This document shows, in pieces, positions 22,745-31,655 of a DNA stretch of 64,000 nucleotides; position 1 is the first letter of the stretch; each line of letters starts with the position of its first letter. The stretch comes from UBA8515 sp964498035. Lineage in GTDB: Bacteria; Patescibacteriota; Minisyncoccia; Phycocordibacterales; UBA9973. Position numbers and translations under genes: made by a program. Below the pieces are notes generated by a model, which had not been told where the DNA came from, made no database searches, and was given only the letters and a program-made list of their open reading frames with translations. The DNA lies in the NCBI GenBank assembly GCA_964498035.1, contig CAZCFW010000001.1, forward strand, positions 1 through 64,000. The letters run 5' to 3'.

Positions 22745-23956
22745 TTATTTGGCTAATAATATTTCCACTGCTTTATTAAGCTGAGTGTCGTGATCCTTAT
22801 CATCATTCTTACCTACCTTCACAACTACGTCTGGTGTGAGACCTTTCTCAGAGATAGATATTCCGTTTGGAGTGAGCCATTTTGCCACTGTGACCTTAAG
22901 AGATGTGTCGTCTGTAATAGGCACTACTTCTTGTACAGAACCTTTACCAAAAGTTTGATCTCCAACTAGTGTGCCAACATGATGGTCTTGAAGTGCTCCC
23001 GCGAGAATCTCTGAAGCAGATGCAGATCCACCATCTACCAATACTACTAATTTGAGTTTGTCTGTAAACAATTGAGGTCCTCGACTACGATATGTATTCT
23101 CCTTTTCTCTTCCACCGAAGTCTTCTTTAACGATTACTAATCCTTGATCCAAGAACCAGCTACTGATTTGCACAGCTTCATCTAAGTATCCTCCAGGATT
23201 ACCACGCAAATCGATAACTAACTTATCCTTTTTAGAATCAAAAAACTTTTGAAGTGCATCTCTAAATAATCCTGATGAATTTTTCGAAAAGCTATAGAAT
23301 TCAATAACAAAAACTCCATTGTCTAACTCTTTAGTCTTAATGGTAGGTATTTGAATTGTATCTCTTTGGATACTGATTTCTCTTGTAGTCTTCTCACCTG
23401 CTCTATATATAGTAAGTATTACAGATGTACCCTCCACTCCTCGAATAAGATTGAGTGCAGAATCCACAGTAAGATCTCCAGTATCTACCTTGTCAATTTT
23501 CACAATCTTGTCTCCGGATTTGATACCTGCTCTTTCGGCGGGGCTATCTTTAAGTGGCGCAATCACAGTGAGAATCTGGTCCTTCATACCGATTTCAGCG
23601 CCAATTCCACCAAATGAACCTTTAATACTGTCACTAAAAAGTTTATTTTGCTCAGGCTTGAAGAATACAGTATATGGGTCGCCAAGTGAGCTTGCAAGAC
23701 CTTCCGTTGCTCCCCAAACTTTGTCTTGCGCAGTAACCTTCTTGGTGTATATTGATTTTTCATTTATAGCATTCCAAACTTTCCAAAATGGTTCGAAATC
23801 TGCACTTGAAGTAATGTCTGAATCTTTATTTGATAAATCCACAACCTTATCTATTTCTGGACGATGTGAAAAGCCAGTGTACGCACCTGCAAGGAATAGA
23901 AAAATTCCAATAATGAGTGAAAAAAATATGGTACCAATTTTTTGAAATTTTGTCAT
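22745..23956 (-). CDS. Carboxy-terminal processing protease (S41, CtpA/Prc type)
   Basis: The 403-aa protease has a signal anchor (residues 8-27), the N-terminal region YTVFFKPEQNK, a PDZ domain (about 110-190; GDKIVKIDKVDTG), and the S41 catalytic core: DLRGNPGGYLDEA, GGSASASEILAGALQDH with nucleophile Ser in SASE, and the general base Lys in TFGKGSVQ. It cleaves C-termini of envelope proteins in the outer space. First gene downstream of the DUF4015 gene (4-nt gap). Confidence 0.94.
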   Translation of the reverse strand: MTKFQKIGTIFFSLIIGIFLFLAGAYTGFSHRPEIDKVVDLSNKDSDITSSADFEPFWKVWNAINEKSIYTKKVTAQDKVWGATEGLASSLGDPYTVFFKPEQNKLFSDSIKGSFGGIGAEIGMKDQILTVIAPLKDSPAERAGIKSGDKIVKIDKVDTGDLTVDSALNLIRGVEGTSVILTIYRAGEKTTREISIQRDTIQIPTIKTKELDNGVFVIEFYSFSKNSSGLFRDALQKFFDSKKDKLVIDLRGNPGGYLDEAVQISSWFLDQGLVIVKEDFGGREKENTYRSRGPQLFTDKLKLVVLVDGGSASASEILAGALQDHHVGTLVGDQTFGKGSVQEVVPITDDTSLKVTVAKWLTPNGISISEKGLTPDVVVKVGKNDDKDHDTQLNKAVEILLAK

Positions 23957-23959
23957 AAA

Positions 23960-25183
23960 TTACATTTTTTCTTTAGTAAGTGAGTCCTCCTTCATCAACG
24001 CACTTTGAGTGTATTTATTACTTGGGTCCCAAAGCATCCAAGAATTAATTCCAGCATCATTTGCTCCTTTAATCTGAGCCCGCACCAATTCGGGGGTGTA
24101 TTTTACCAATGTCCCTCCTTCTTTAATAGAGAAATCTTGAAGCCAAGGCCTGATCTTTTCTGCAGTGTAGCCCATTGCGACAGCTCTCGCTACCGCACTC
24201 TTCATTGTGATGTTTATCACCTCATATGGCTTTTCTGCGGGTATTTTGAAACCATTAAATCCTGAGCCAAAGTGTGAAGGATACACCATAGGTGCTATAT
24301 AATCAAAATTTGGAATTGCATCCTCAATTATCTGACCTATACCCATATCTGTCTTCTCTGTTGTAGTAAGGCCAAATAAATCTGCAGAGGTTGGAATATT
24401 GATTGGGTCTTTGACTGCGACATTCAAATTTGTAAAAAATTCCTTCATATTACTTGCGCGAGTCTCCCCTTCACCTAAGTGGTAGTTTATATCTTTTATA
24501 TTTCCATCTGATGGGTAGCGTATGTAGTCGAAATTTATTTCATCAAATCCAAGTGCGTATGCTTCCTTTGCAATCGCCACTGTGTATTTGAGTACATTTG
24601 GATTTGCCGGGTCCATAAAAGACATCCCTTTGCGGTCCTTCCACACTAGTCCGTCGCTCTTTCTTGTCATTGACCACTCTGGATATTTCTTTGTCATCAA
24701 TGAATCCTGGAAAACTGAAACACGACCTATGATATAAATATTTTTATCGTGAAGCATTTTTGTGAGAGCTACTATATCCTTGATTCTCTTTTGAGTAGTG
24801 CCGAAATCTTTTAGATATGGATCATTTACTTCAAAAGAAATATATCCAGTTGAATCTTTTATATCTATTACAATGGCATTTATCTCTGTACTGTCTATAA
24901 GTGATATTATGCGATCTCTTGGCACAGCTGAGCCGGCAGTCCACGCAGAAATATATACTGCTTTAAGCTCTTTTGGAGTAGGTAGGTGAACAATAGGAGG
25001 CGGAACTGGTATGGTCGGTACTTGCAGAGCAGAATTCACTTCTCCCTTAAGTGCACCTCCGTCAGCTACATTGTTGTCCGCAGAATAGTTGTATGACTTT
25101 AGGTTTAAGAAATAGAAAACAGCAGCACAAATTACCATAAGTGCAATTATTATATACCAAAAATGTTTCCCGAAATATTTCAT
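23960..25183 (-). CDS. Putative glycoside hydrolase (DUF4015), membrane-anchored
   Basis: The 407-aa protein has an N-terminal anchor (residues 7-27), a Pro-rich linker (VPTIPVPPPIVHLPTP) and a TIM-barrel-like DUF4015 domain: KAVYISAWTAGS, NAIVIDIKDSTGYISF, IYIIGRVSVFQD, GFDEINFDYIRYPSDG with the likely catalytic acids, and YIAPMVYPSHFG. It may cleave cell-surface polysaccharide; substrate unknown. It is placed in a run with ctpA and rplI. Confidence 0.88.
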   Translation of the reverse strand: MKYFGKHFWYIIIALMVICAAVFYFLNLKSYNYSADNNVADGGALKGEVNSALQVPTIPVPPPIVHLPTPKELKAVYISAWTAGSAVPRDRIISLIDSTEINAIVIDIKDSTGYISFEVNDPYLKDFGTTQKRIKDIVALTKMLHDKNIYIIGRVSVFQDSLMTKKYPEWSMTRKSDGLVWKDRKGMSFMDPANPNVLKYTVAIAKEAYALGFDEINFDYIRYPSDGNIKDINYHLGEGETRASNMKEFFTNLNVAVKDPINIPTSADLFGLTTTEKTDMGIGQIIEDAIPNFDYIAPMVYPSHFGSGFNGFKIPAEKPYEVINITMKSAVARAVAMGYTAEKIRPWLQDFSIKEGGTLVKYTPELVRAQIKGANDAGINSWMLWDPSNKYTQSALMKEDSLTKEKM

Positions 25184-25185
25184 TA

Positions 25186-25413
25186 TTAAACTCGCGGTGC
25201 GATATTATCTATAAAACTTTCCATGACATTTTCTTTAGGAATGCGAGCTTTATTCTGCTTGTAAAATAGGTATGCAAGGTAAAGTATGCAAATTCCTGTA
25301 AGTATAAATAATATTTTACGCCAGCTATTTGGGAAGCCTAAAAATGGTAGGAATATAATCCATACGCCAAGTATAAAAAGTGTTTTTTCTTTTCTCATAT
25401 TTGTATTATACAT
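25186..25413 (-). CDS. Small two-helix membrane protein
   Basis: The 75-aa protein has two hydrophobic helices (FILGVWIIFLPFLGF and ILFILTGICILYLAYLF) and a basic C-terminal tail. No family function known. A TATAAT hexamer lies 6 nt before the ATG on the minus strand, so it is probably the first gene of the DUF4015-ctpA-rplI run. Confidence 0.72.
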   Translation of the reverse strand: MYNTNMRKEKTLFILGVWIIFLPFLGFPNSWRKILFILTGICILYLAYLFYKQNKARIPKENVMESFIDNIAPRV

Positions 25414-25416
25414 TAA

Positions 25417-26109
25417 TTATAATGGTGCTACAATCACCACAAACTCTCCTTTTTGCTTATTTGTATCGCCTTCTAGTACCTTAAGTAATTCCTCTGGTGT
25501 GCCTGTTAGGAATTCTTCATAAAACTTCGTCAATTCTCTTGCAATCGTAACTTTTTTCTCTGGGCAAACTTTTGTCATTGATTCTAAAGCCTTGAGGATT
25601 CTGTGAGATGATTCATAGAAGACCATAGGCCGTGCGCTTGTAGCTATTTCTTTAAAAAGTGTTTCCCTACCCTTCTTGTGTGGAAGAAAACCCAAGAATA
25701 CAAAGTCCGCGACCGATACTCCGCAAGCAGATAGTGCTGTGACTAGTGCTGATGCTCCAGGTATGGGTACTACTTTTGAATCATTTCCAAATTCACTTTT
25801 GATTTGTGATATGAGTAATACTCCAGGATCTGATATGCATGGTGTTCCAGCGTCTGAGACTAGTGCCAAGTTTTTGCCGTCACGGATAAGCTCGAGTATT
25901 GCATTTGCTTTGCCTTCGGTGCTGTGAGTGTGGTAGCTTATGCATTTAGTCTTAATCTCGTATTTATTTAGAAGTGTATGTGTGGTGCGAGTATCTTCAC
26001 AAAGAATTATATCCACTTCTTTGAGTATTCGAAGTGCGCGAAGAGTGATATCCTCTAGGTTTCCTATCGGAGTTGCGACCACATAGAGTGTGCCAAGTTC
26101 ATTTTCCAT
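25417..26109 (-). CDS. rsmI: 16S rRNA (cytidine-1402-2'-O)-methyltransferase RsmI
   Basis: The 230-aa enzyme carries the family motifs: LYVVATPIGNLEDITLRAL, ILCEDTRTTHTLLNKY, ALVSDAGTPCISDPG and PIPGASALVTALSACG, with FLPHKKGR near the end. It is shorter than the roughly 280-aa enzyme of model bacteria because the C-terminal helical domain is missing. It methylates the ribose of C1402 in the decoding centre. ATTATA (plus-strand 26118-26123) gives a -10 element 8 nt upstream. Confidence 0.94.
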   Translation of the reverse strand: MENELGTLYVVATPIGNLEDITLRALRILKEVDIILCEDTRTTHTLLNKYEIKTKCISYHTHSTEGKANAILELIRDGKNLALVSDAGTPCISDPGVLLISQIKSEFGNDSKVVPIPGASALVTALSACGVSVADFVFLGFLPHKKGRETLFKEIATSARPMVFYESSHRILKALESMTKVCPEKKVTIARELTKFYEEFLTGTPEELLKVLEGDTNKQKGEFVVIVAPL

Positions 26110-26171
26110 ATTTGGCTATTATAACACAAAATCCTCCTCGACATGTATCGGGGAGGATTTTGAAAACTCAA

Positions 26172-26513
26172 TTATAGGAACATTAATATAGCACCAATGA
26201 GTGCAAGATTTTTCATGAAGCTTATCTTCTCACCCTCATGCCCTGCTTTCCAGAATGCATGCATAGAAAATGTAGTAGGGACTAAGAATACAAGCAAGAG
26301 GACTAATGATTCAGATACATATGTGTTTAGTAATAGTCCTGCTCCACCTACGATAAGCATCACACCTGTAGCCATAACTGCAAGTTCTGGTAATGGAATA
26401 CCTTTACTCTTAGTGTAAGCGTGTAAGCCTTGTGAATTTGTAAAATGACTAATACCAGAATACAAGAAGTATCCAGCAAAGAGAACGCGTCCGATAAGTG
26501 AAAGTGCTAACAT
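26172..26513 (-). CDS. DoxX family membrane protein
   Basis: The 113-aa protein has four hydrophobic segments in the DoxX arrangement: LIGRVLFAGYFLYSGISHF, then LAVMATGVMLIVGGAGLLL, VLLLVFLVPTTFSMHAFW and a last helix at the C-terminus. The family is loosely linked with thiosulfate or quinone oxidoreduction, but the actual role here is unknown. Follows trhO by 8 nt on the same strand. Confidence 0.88.
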   Translation of the reverse strand: MLALSLIGRVLFAGYFLYSGISHFTNSQGLHAYTKSKGIPLPELAVMATGVMLIVGGAGLLLNTYVSESLVLLLVFLVPTTFSMHAFWKAGHEGEKISFMKNLALIGAILMFL

Positions 26514-26521
26514 TTTATTTA

Positions 26522-27496
26522 TTATGCCTTGCTTGTGTGCTTCGGCAATCTTAATCTATTAATAATATTTACATTATACCACCATTTTAATTTACAAGAA
26601 AGATTACAATATGCGACTCCTCCTGATGGATGGTTTGGCGGGTTCTCCTCTAGGCAATTCTCGCAACAGATAAAGTGATCATGACAATTTAAATTTGCGC
26701 AGTTCACATAGTGCTCACTAGCTGTGCCACACTTCTTACATTTACCAATTATTTCGTGCTTACCTTCTTCGTCGAAGTTCACAGCTATTCTCTTGTCGAA
26801 GACATAGAGTGATCCTTTGAAATTCTGGCCAGGATACTTCTCCATATATGTGACCATTCCGCCATCGAGCTGATAGACATCTTTGAATCCTTCTCGCACG
26901 AGGAGTCCTGAGGCTTTCTCACAGCGTACACCACCAGTACATACTGTGAGCACCGTCTTGTCTTTCAATTCTTCAATCTTTTTTAAATTTCCTTTAAGGT
27001 CGCGGAAATTGTCGAGCTCTGGGAAAACCGTGCCCTCAAATTTACCCACTTCAAGTTCATAACCATTACGCATATCTACGATATGGAATTCTTTACCTTG
27101 CTCATACCACTTGTGAAGTTCCTCAGGCTTTAAATGCACTCCAGTAATTTTATTGGGATCTATGTCTTCTTCTTCGCCAAGGTGAAGTGACACAATCTCA
27201 GGGCGGACTCGCACGCGTAGCCTTGGGAATGCTGTGCCATCCTCTGTACCCTTACTAACTTTCCAGTGAATGTCGGTAAAACGAGGGTCTGCCTTCATCA
27301 TTTCCTGATACTCCTTACAAGCTTCATTTGTGCCCTCAATAGTGCCATTTATCCCCTCCTTGGCCACTATGATGCGCCCTTTCATGTTGCGCTCCTTACA
27401 GAAGGCAATTTGAGCGTTTTTAAGGGCTTCTGGGTCCTCTATATTGGCGTATTTATAGTACAAAAGCACTGTGTATTTGTTGGTGTTTTTCTCCAT
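26522..27496 (-). CDS. trhO: tRNA uridine-34 hydroxylase TrhO (rhodanese-related)
   Basis: The 324-aa enzyme has an N-terminal UPF0176 domain (GRIIVAKEGINGTIEG), a rhodanese domain with the active-site loop CTGGVRCEKAS, and a C-terminal Cys-rich zinc region (GKCKKCGTASEHYVNC and CENCLEEN). It forms 5-hydroxyuridine at the tRNA wobble position using O2 or prephenate-linked pathways in model bacteria. TATAAT (plus-strand ATTATA 27505-27510) is 8 nt before the ATG. Confidence 0.94.
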   Translation of the reverse strand: MEKNTNKYTVLLYYKYANIEDPEALKNAQIAFCKERNMKGRIIVAKEGINGTIEGTNEACKEYQEMMKADPRFTDIHWKVSKGTEDGTAFPRLRVRVRPEIVSLHLGEEEDIDPNKITGVHLKPEELHKWYEQGKEFHIVDMRNGYELEVGKFEGTVFPELDNFRDLKGNLKKIEELKDKTVLTVCTGGVRCEKASGLLVREGFKDVYQLDGGMVTYMEKYPGQNFKGSLYVFDKRIAVNFDEEGKHEIIGKCKKCGTASEHYVNCANLNCHDHFICCENCLEENPPNHPSGGVAYCNLSCKLKWWYNVNIINRLRLPKHTSKA

Positions 27497-27546
27497 ATTT
27501 TTGTATTATAGCAGATTTCAGTCTTTTCATTAATCCCCTATTTGTA

Positions 27547-27575
27547 TTGCTAAAGCAGGAAATAAGTAGTATAGT
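27547..27575 (+). promoter_or_regulatory. Promoter of the 207-aa unknown gene
   Basis: TTGCTA at 27547-27552 and TATAGT at 27570-27575, 17 nt apart, giving a leader of about 48 nt to the ATG at 27630, with a small ctgaa/ttcag stem in it. Confidence 0.65.
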
Positions 27576-27629
27576 TTCAAAAAAAGCTGAATAGTGATTC
27601 AGTACCAAAAACATTTAAAAATTTTAATC

Positions 27630-28253
27630 ATGGAAATCGAGAATCATCCTTCCTATTTTAACCTCATGTCTGCAGAGACATTGCCACAATCTGGCTATTA
27701 CTTTTCATCACAACACGGTAATATTAAAAGCCCAATATTCCACTGTAAAAAAGATGGGTTTGAGATTTTTAAAAAATTTTGTGACGAAAACAGCCTGACG
27801 CCTCAGATTCAATTGCATCTCTTGCATAAGCTTATGAGCAGAAAGATGTGTAATATTCTTTCGGAAGTTGACAGTGATTTCTATCTGGATCGTGAAGATG
27901 AGAACGAATTTATTCTTAATATCACAGAGTACTATAGCAGAGTGGAAGGTTCCATTGAATTTGCCGCTAAGGAATACCACCCAATGCTTAAAGAAGGTAA
28001 GAACTTGAGTATTAAGAAAGTTGACCTTTACTTCAGGGATTTAAGTCACACAGGAGACGATGTAGTTACAGAGATTCGTGAATTTAAATCTAAGGAAATG
28101 TTCTTACAATGGATTTCTTCTTCTGAAGCGGTGAATAATATTTCATTCGATGAAAGGAAACGGCTTGGCAAGATGATTCGTAATTTTGCCATCGAAGAAT
28201 TTTATGATGATGAAGAAAAAAATTATTCATTTTTACCAAATGTTGAGGGCTAA
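27630..28253 (+). CDS. Hypothetical protein, about 207 aa
   Basis: I do not recognise a family. The protein is acidic and soluble, with a mixed helical and beta composition: YYFSSQHGNIKSPIFHCKKD, a middle QLHLLHKLMSRKMCNI, then EFILNITEYYSRVEGSIEFA and an acidic C-terminus EEFYDDEEKN. No signal peptide or metal motif. The start is taken as ATG 27630, since the GTG at 27594 would lie only about 10 nt after the predicted transcription start. The gene is convergent with atpC and stands alone. Confidence 0.65.
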   Translation: MEIENHPSYFNLMSAETLPQSGYYFSSQHGNIKSPIFHCKKDGFEIFKKFCDENSLTPQIQLHLLHKLMSRKMCNILSEVDSDFYLDREDENEFILNITEYYSRVEGSIEFAAKEYHPMLKEGKNLSIKKVDLYFRDLSHTGDDVVTEIREFKSKEMFLQWISSSEAVNNISFDERKRLGKMIRNFAIEEFYDDEEKNYSFLPNVEG

Positions 28254-28275
28254 TCCTATTAACCCCCAAAAGAAA

Positions 28276-28308
28276 AAAACGCAAGCCTTACCAGCTTGCG
28301 TGTTTTTA
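28276..28308. terminator. Terminator between the 207-aa gene and atpC
   Basis: cgcaagc/gcttgcg stem with A5 on the left and T5 on the right; usable for both converging transcripts. Confidence 0.85.
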
Positions 28309-28324
28309 AATATCAAATTTTAAA

Positions 28325-28771
28325 CTATTTACGATACTTACGAGTCTTCCACTTGTCGGCGATTTTCACGCGAGTGAGAGTTCTTTCAAGTTCGGCTTCA
28401 AAGTGCTCGAAGTCCACGTGCTCTTTGTTCTCTGTAAGCTTATGAAGCTCTTCTGCCTTAGCTTTCGCCTTTTCGATTTCTTCATCAGTAATTCCACTCA
28501 CATGCTCAGCAAAGTCGGCAAGGATTGCGACAGTAGTCACCCCATCCTCTTTCTTTACTTCAATGAATCCGCCAGCTACAGCCATTGGGATATGCTCGCC
28601 GTTCTCAAACGCCACAATGTCGCCTGATGCAAGTGATGCAATGAGAGGCACATGGTCTGGCATAATAGTAATTTCCCCTTCAGTAGTGGGAAGAGTTACA
28701 TATTCCACCATTTCCTCGAGAATCAATCTCTCTGGTGTGACGATTTTTAGTTGTAATTTTTTTATTGACAT
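28325..28771 (-). CDS. atpC: F1Fo ATP synthase subunit epsilon
   Basis: The 148-aa protein has the beta-sandwich domain (LQLKIVTPERLILEEMVEYV, PTTEGEITIMPDHVPLIASL, GGFIEVKKEDGV) and the C-terminal helical hairpin (EEIEKAKAKAEELHKL). It is separated from atpD by 256 nt that contain an oppositely oriented small gene. It is the last gene of the atp operon. Confidence 0.94.
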   Translation of the reverse strand: MSIKKLQLKIVTPERLILEEMVEYVTLPTTEGEITIMPDHVPLIASLASGDIVAFENGEHIPMAVAGGFIEVKKEDGVTTVAILADFAEHVSGITDEEIEKAKAKAEELHKLTENKEHVDFEHFEAELERTLTRVKIADKWKTRKYRK

Positions 28772-28793
28772 TTTACTTTTATGATTATATAAT
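28765..28793 (+). promoter_or_regulatory. Full-consensus promoter between atpC and atpD, plus strand
   Basis: TTGACA at 28765-28770 and TATAAT at 28788-28793 with a 17-nt spacer, a perfect match to the sigma-70 consensus. The -35 box overlaps the atpC start codon. It drives a short unit ending at the terminator at 28985-29026. Confidence 0.88.
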
Positions 28794-28819
28794 GAAGTCC
28801 ATTTTAAAATGATAACGCC

Positions 28820-28966
28820 ATGTTTGACTACAATGCTCTTTTGGAACTTTTAGATCCGAAACCAATAAGTTTCTATCTATTTTTTGGAATCTGTAGTTTT
28901 TTATACTACATTATAGCCCCATTCTTTTTTCTTTCTATGCTAAATGCACACCAGAAAAAAAATTAA
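28820..28966 (+). CDS. Small membrane protein (48 aa) or sRNA unit inside the atp operon
   Basis: An ORF of 48 codons reads MFDYNALLELLDPKPISFYL, then a strongly hydrophobic stretch (FFGICSFLYYIIAPFFFLSM) and a basic end AHQKKN. It would be a single-span membrane peptide with a Lys tail. It is supported by a perfect promoter 27 nt upstream and a terminator 19 nt downstream, and runs opposite to the atp genes between atpD and atpC. No clear ribosome-binding site is seen, so a regulatory RNA of about 225 nt is an alternative. Confidence 0.6.
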   Translation: MFDYNALLELLDPKPISFYLFFGICSFLYYIIAPFFFLSMLNAHQKKN

Positions 28967-28984
28967 ACCAAATTCTAATCATTT

Positions 28985-29026
28985 AACAGAGATTGCTTTT
29001 ACCTTAAAAGTTGTCTCTGTTTTTTT
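28985..29026 (+). terminator. One-directional terminator of the small gene
   Basis: aacagaga (28985-28992) pairs with tctctgtt (29014-29021) with an inner ctttta/taaaag stem and a T7 run. On the minus strand no T run follows, so atp transcription should pass through. Confidence 0.85.
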
Positions 29027-29027
29027 A

Positions 29028-30386
29028 TTACAACGCCCCCTTCATGTAAAACTCTCCTTCCGGTTTCGCATCGTGCTTACCTTCCAAGATTTCTTTGAAT
29101 GAGCGGATAGTTTCTGCAAGTGGAACGTATTGTCCAGCGGAACCAGTGAACTGCTCTGCCACGAAGAATGGCTGAGATAGGAACTTCTGCACTTTACGTG
29201 CGCGAGTTACGAGCTCTTTATCTGATTCTGAAAGTTCTTCCATACCCAAGATGGCAATGATGTCTTGCAAATCTTTATAACGCTGAAGCACACGCTGAAC
29301 TTCACGAGCAACTTCGTAGTGTTCCTTACCCACGATGTTTGGATCAAGAATTGTTGAAGATGAGTCTAGTGGGTCCACAGCTGGGTAAATACCAAGCTCA
29401 GAGAGTGAACGGTTTAGCACCACTGTAGAGTCGAGGTGGGCGAAAGTTGTAGCTGGAGCTGGGTCTGTAAGGTCGTCGGCTGGCACATACACGGCTTGCA
29501 CAGATGTAACGGAACCTTTATCAGTAGATGTAATACGCTCTTGCATACTTCCCATCTCTGATGCGAGTGTAGGCTGGTAACCCACAGCTGATGGAATACG
29601 TCCTAGAAGTGCAGACACCTCAGATCCAGCTTGAGTGAAGCGGAAGATATTGTCCACGAAGAAGAGCACATCTTTACCTTCTGCATCGCGGAAGTGCTCC
29701 GCCATAGTAAGGCCAGAGAGTGCCACGCGCAAGCGAGCTCCAGGCGGTTCATTCATTTGTCCGAACACCATGGCCACTTTGTCCAAAACTTTGGAATCTT
29801 TCATTTCGTGGTAGAGGTCGTTACCTTCACGAGTACGCTCTCCAACTCCAGCGAAGACTGAGTAGCCTCCGTGGTTTGATGCGATGTTGTGAATGAGCTC
29901 TTGGATGACCACTGTCTTTCCCACGCCGGCACCTCCGAAGAGTCCAACTTTTCCTCCCTTTAGAACAGGACAGATAAGGTCGATAACTTTGATTCCAGTC
30001 TCAAGAATTTCCACTTTTGTAGCTTGCTCTGTATATTCTGGAGCCTTGCGGTGAATAGGAAGAGTCTTGCCTCCTGTCACCTCTTTACCAGCATCGATAG
30101 GCGCACCGAGAACGTTGAACATTCTTCCGAGTGTGTCTGTACCGACTGGCACAGAGATAGGAGCACCAGTGTCTGTGACTACCATTCCGCGAGCGAGACC
30201 GTCTGTGGAATCCATCGCCACTGCGCGGACCATGTTGCCTCCCACGTGCTGCTCCACCTCAAACACGACTACTTTGCCTTCAGCTGTTGTGACAGTGACG
30301 GCATTGTATATCTCCGGTAATTTCTCACCGAATTCTATATCTACGACTGGACCGATTATTTTCTTTATTGTACCTGTTGTTTTCAT
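29028..30386 (-). CDS. atpD: F1Fo ATP synthase subunit beta
   Basis: The 452-aa catalytic subunit shows Walker A GGAGVGKTV, the catalytic Glu in VGERTREGND, Walker B DVLFFVDNIFRF, and the DELSEED-equivalent EELSESDKE. The length is normal. It is preceded in the operon by an unknown 105-aa gene (30397) instead of following atpG directly. Confidence 0.97.
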   Translation of the reverse strand: MKTTGTIKKIIGPVVDIEFGEKLPEIYNAVTVTTAEGKVVVFEVEQHVGGNMVRAVAMDSTDGLARGMVVTDTGAPISVPVGTDTLGRMFNVLGAPIDAGKEVTGGKTLPIHRKAPEYTEQATKVEILETGIKVIDLICPVLKGGKVGLFGGAGVGKTVVIQELIHNIASNHGGYSVFAGVGERTREGNDLYHEMKDSKVLDKVAMVFGQMNEPPGARLRVALSGLTMAEHFRDAEGKDVLFFVDNIFRFTQAGSEVSALLGRIPSAVGYQPTLASEMGSMQERITSTDKGSVTSVQAVYVPADDLTDPAPATTFAHLDSTVVLNRSLSELGIYPAVDPLDSSSTILDPNIVGKEHYEVAREVQRVLQRYKDLQDIIAILGMEELSESDKELVTRARKVQKFLSQPFFVAEQFTGSAGQYVPLAETIRSFKEILEGKHDAKPEGEFYMKGAL

Positions 30387-30396
30387 AATAATAATT

Positions 30397-30714
30397 TTAA
30401 TTGATAATGTTGAAATCTGATAATGCTTTGCCTGAAATGTATACGTCTATATTTTGGCCCTTACCTTCGTTTTCGTACATGACATTTATTTTTTGAGGTA
30501 TATCTTTTTCATAAAAAACTTTAATCTCTTTTGCATCTACAGTGCCGTCCCAAACTTTTGTGAGTACATCTGTATTCATACCAGAGATGTGTAATTCGAA
30601 TTGATCGTAATTTTTACTCTGAGGATTAGCAATAAAGTTCTTCACTTTCTCTTTCAAAGCTACTGTTTGATCTTCCCATCCATTTTTTATTGTTTTTGTT
30701 TCAGGGCTTTTCAT
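30397..30714 (-). CDS. Unknown 105-aa protein inserted between atpG and atpD
   Basis: A small soluble protein with no recognised domain: MKSPETKTIKNGWEDQTVAL, a Lys-rich helix (KEKVKNFIANP), then beta-like strands (FELHISGMNTD, KIKVFYE-type, INVMYENEG, IDVYISG). It starts 7 nt after the atpG stop and ends 10 nt before atpD, so it is translated from the atp mRNA. A role as an ATP synthase-associated factor is possible, but only by position. Confidence 0.7.
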   Translation of the reverse strand: MKSPETKTIKNGWEDQTVALKEKVKNFIANPQSKNYDQFELHISGMNTDVLTKVWDGTVDAKEIKVFYEKDIPQKINVMYENEGKGQNIDVYISGKALSDFNIIN

Positions 30715-30721
30715 ATATTTT

Positions 30722-31651
30722 TTAACTCACACTCGCCATACCGGCACTAATTTCTGATATCTCCTGCGTGATCGACGCTTGGCGGGCTTTGTTGAATGCT
30801 AAGGTGAGGTCGTCTATCATTTCTCCTGCGGCTTCCGATGCGTTCTTCATTGCCACCATTCTGGATGATTGCTCGCTGGCGTTCGATTCAAGGAGCATCT
30901 GGTAAATCTGCATTCGGGATAATTTCTCAGCTAAGCTTCCAATGAGTGCATTCTGGTCTCCTTCAAAGAGATACTCAATCTTCTTTGTTGCACTATTATC
31001 AAGTTCGTCTTTTACATCTGCATTTTCTCCTACTGTATCAATCAATTCTTTTATCTGTTCTTTTGATATTGGTAGGATCTGTTTGATATTTGGTTTTTGT
31101 GAAAGAGCGGAAACGAAGTCGGTGTATGCTATTAAAATTTTATCGTATTTATTTTCTTTGTATTGGTCTACCACGAATTTCGATATCGGTACCACATCAT
31201 TTAGATTTATATTGTCCGGCAATTCTGTGAATGTGGCAATGATGTTCTTCCCTATTCTCCTCATTGCTGTGTCACCCTTTTTTCCGACTGTAACCAAATC
31301 AATATTAATGAAGTCGGACTTCCTTAAATCTATATTTTGTTTAAGTAATGCCAAAACTTTCTTGGTGACTTGAGCGTTGTAGGCTCCGCAGAGTCCGCGG
31401 TTTGAGGTGATGAGGACGAGGAGGACATTTTTTACTTCGCGCTGTACGAATAGTGGGTGCTTTATCTCCTCTGTGCTGTTTGCAATAGAAGTAAGAATCT
31501 CCCAAGAGTACCCAGCGTATAGTCGGGATGCAAGTGTGGAAGAAACCGCACGCTTCATCTTGGAAGCCGCCACGAGCTCCATAGCTTTCGTGATCTTTTT
31601 AGTGTTCTTCACACTCTTTATTCTTCTTTTGATTTCTTTTGTTCCAGCCAT
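30722..31651 (-). CDS. atpG: F1Fo ATP synthase subunit gamma
   Basis: The 309-aa central-stalk subunit has the conserved ends: AGTKEIKRRIKSVKNTKKITKAMELVAASKM at the N-terminus (given here in part) and RMVAMKNASEAAGEM with NKARQASITQEISEI at the C-terminus. ITSNRGLCGAYN in the middle is typical. Slightly longer than usual, with an insert around residues 200-225 (KDELDNSATKKIEYLFEGDQ). Confidence 0.96.
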   Translation of the reverse strand: MAGTKEIKRRIKSVKNTKKITKAMELVAASKMKRAVSSTLASRLYAGYSWEILTSIANSTEEIKHPLFVQREVKNVLLVLITSNRGLCGAYNAQVTKKVLALLKQNIDLRKSDFINIDLVTVGKKGDTAMRRIGKNIIATFTELPDNINLNDVVPISKFVVDQYKENKYDKILIAYTDFVSALSQKPNIKQILPISKEQIKELIDTVGENADVKDELDNSATKKIEYLFEGDQNALIGSLAEKLSRMQIYQMLLESNASEQSSRMVAMKNASEAAGEMIDDLTLAFNKARQASITQEISEISAGMASVS

Positions 31652-31655
31652 ATAA

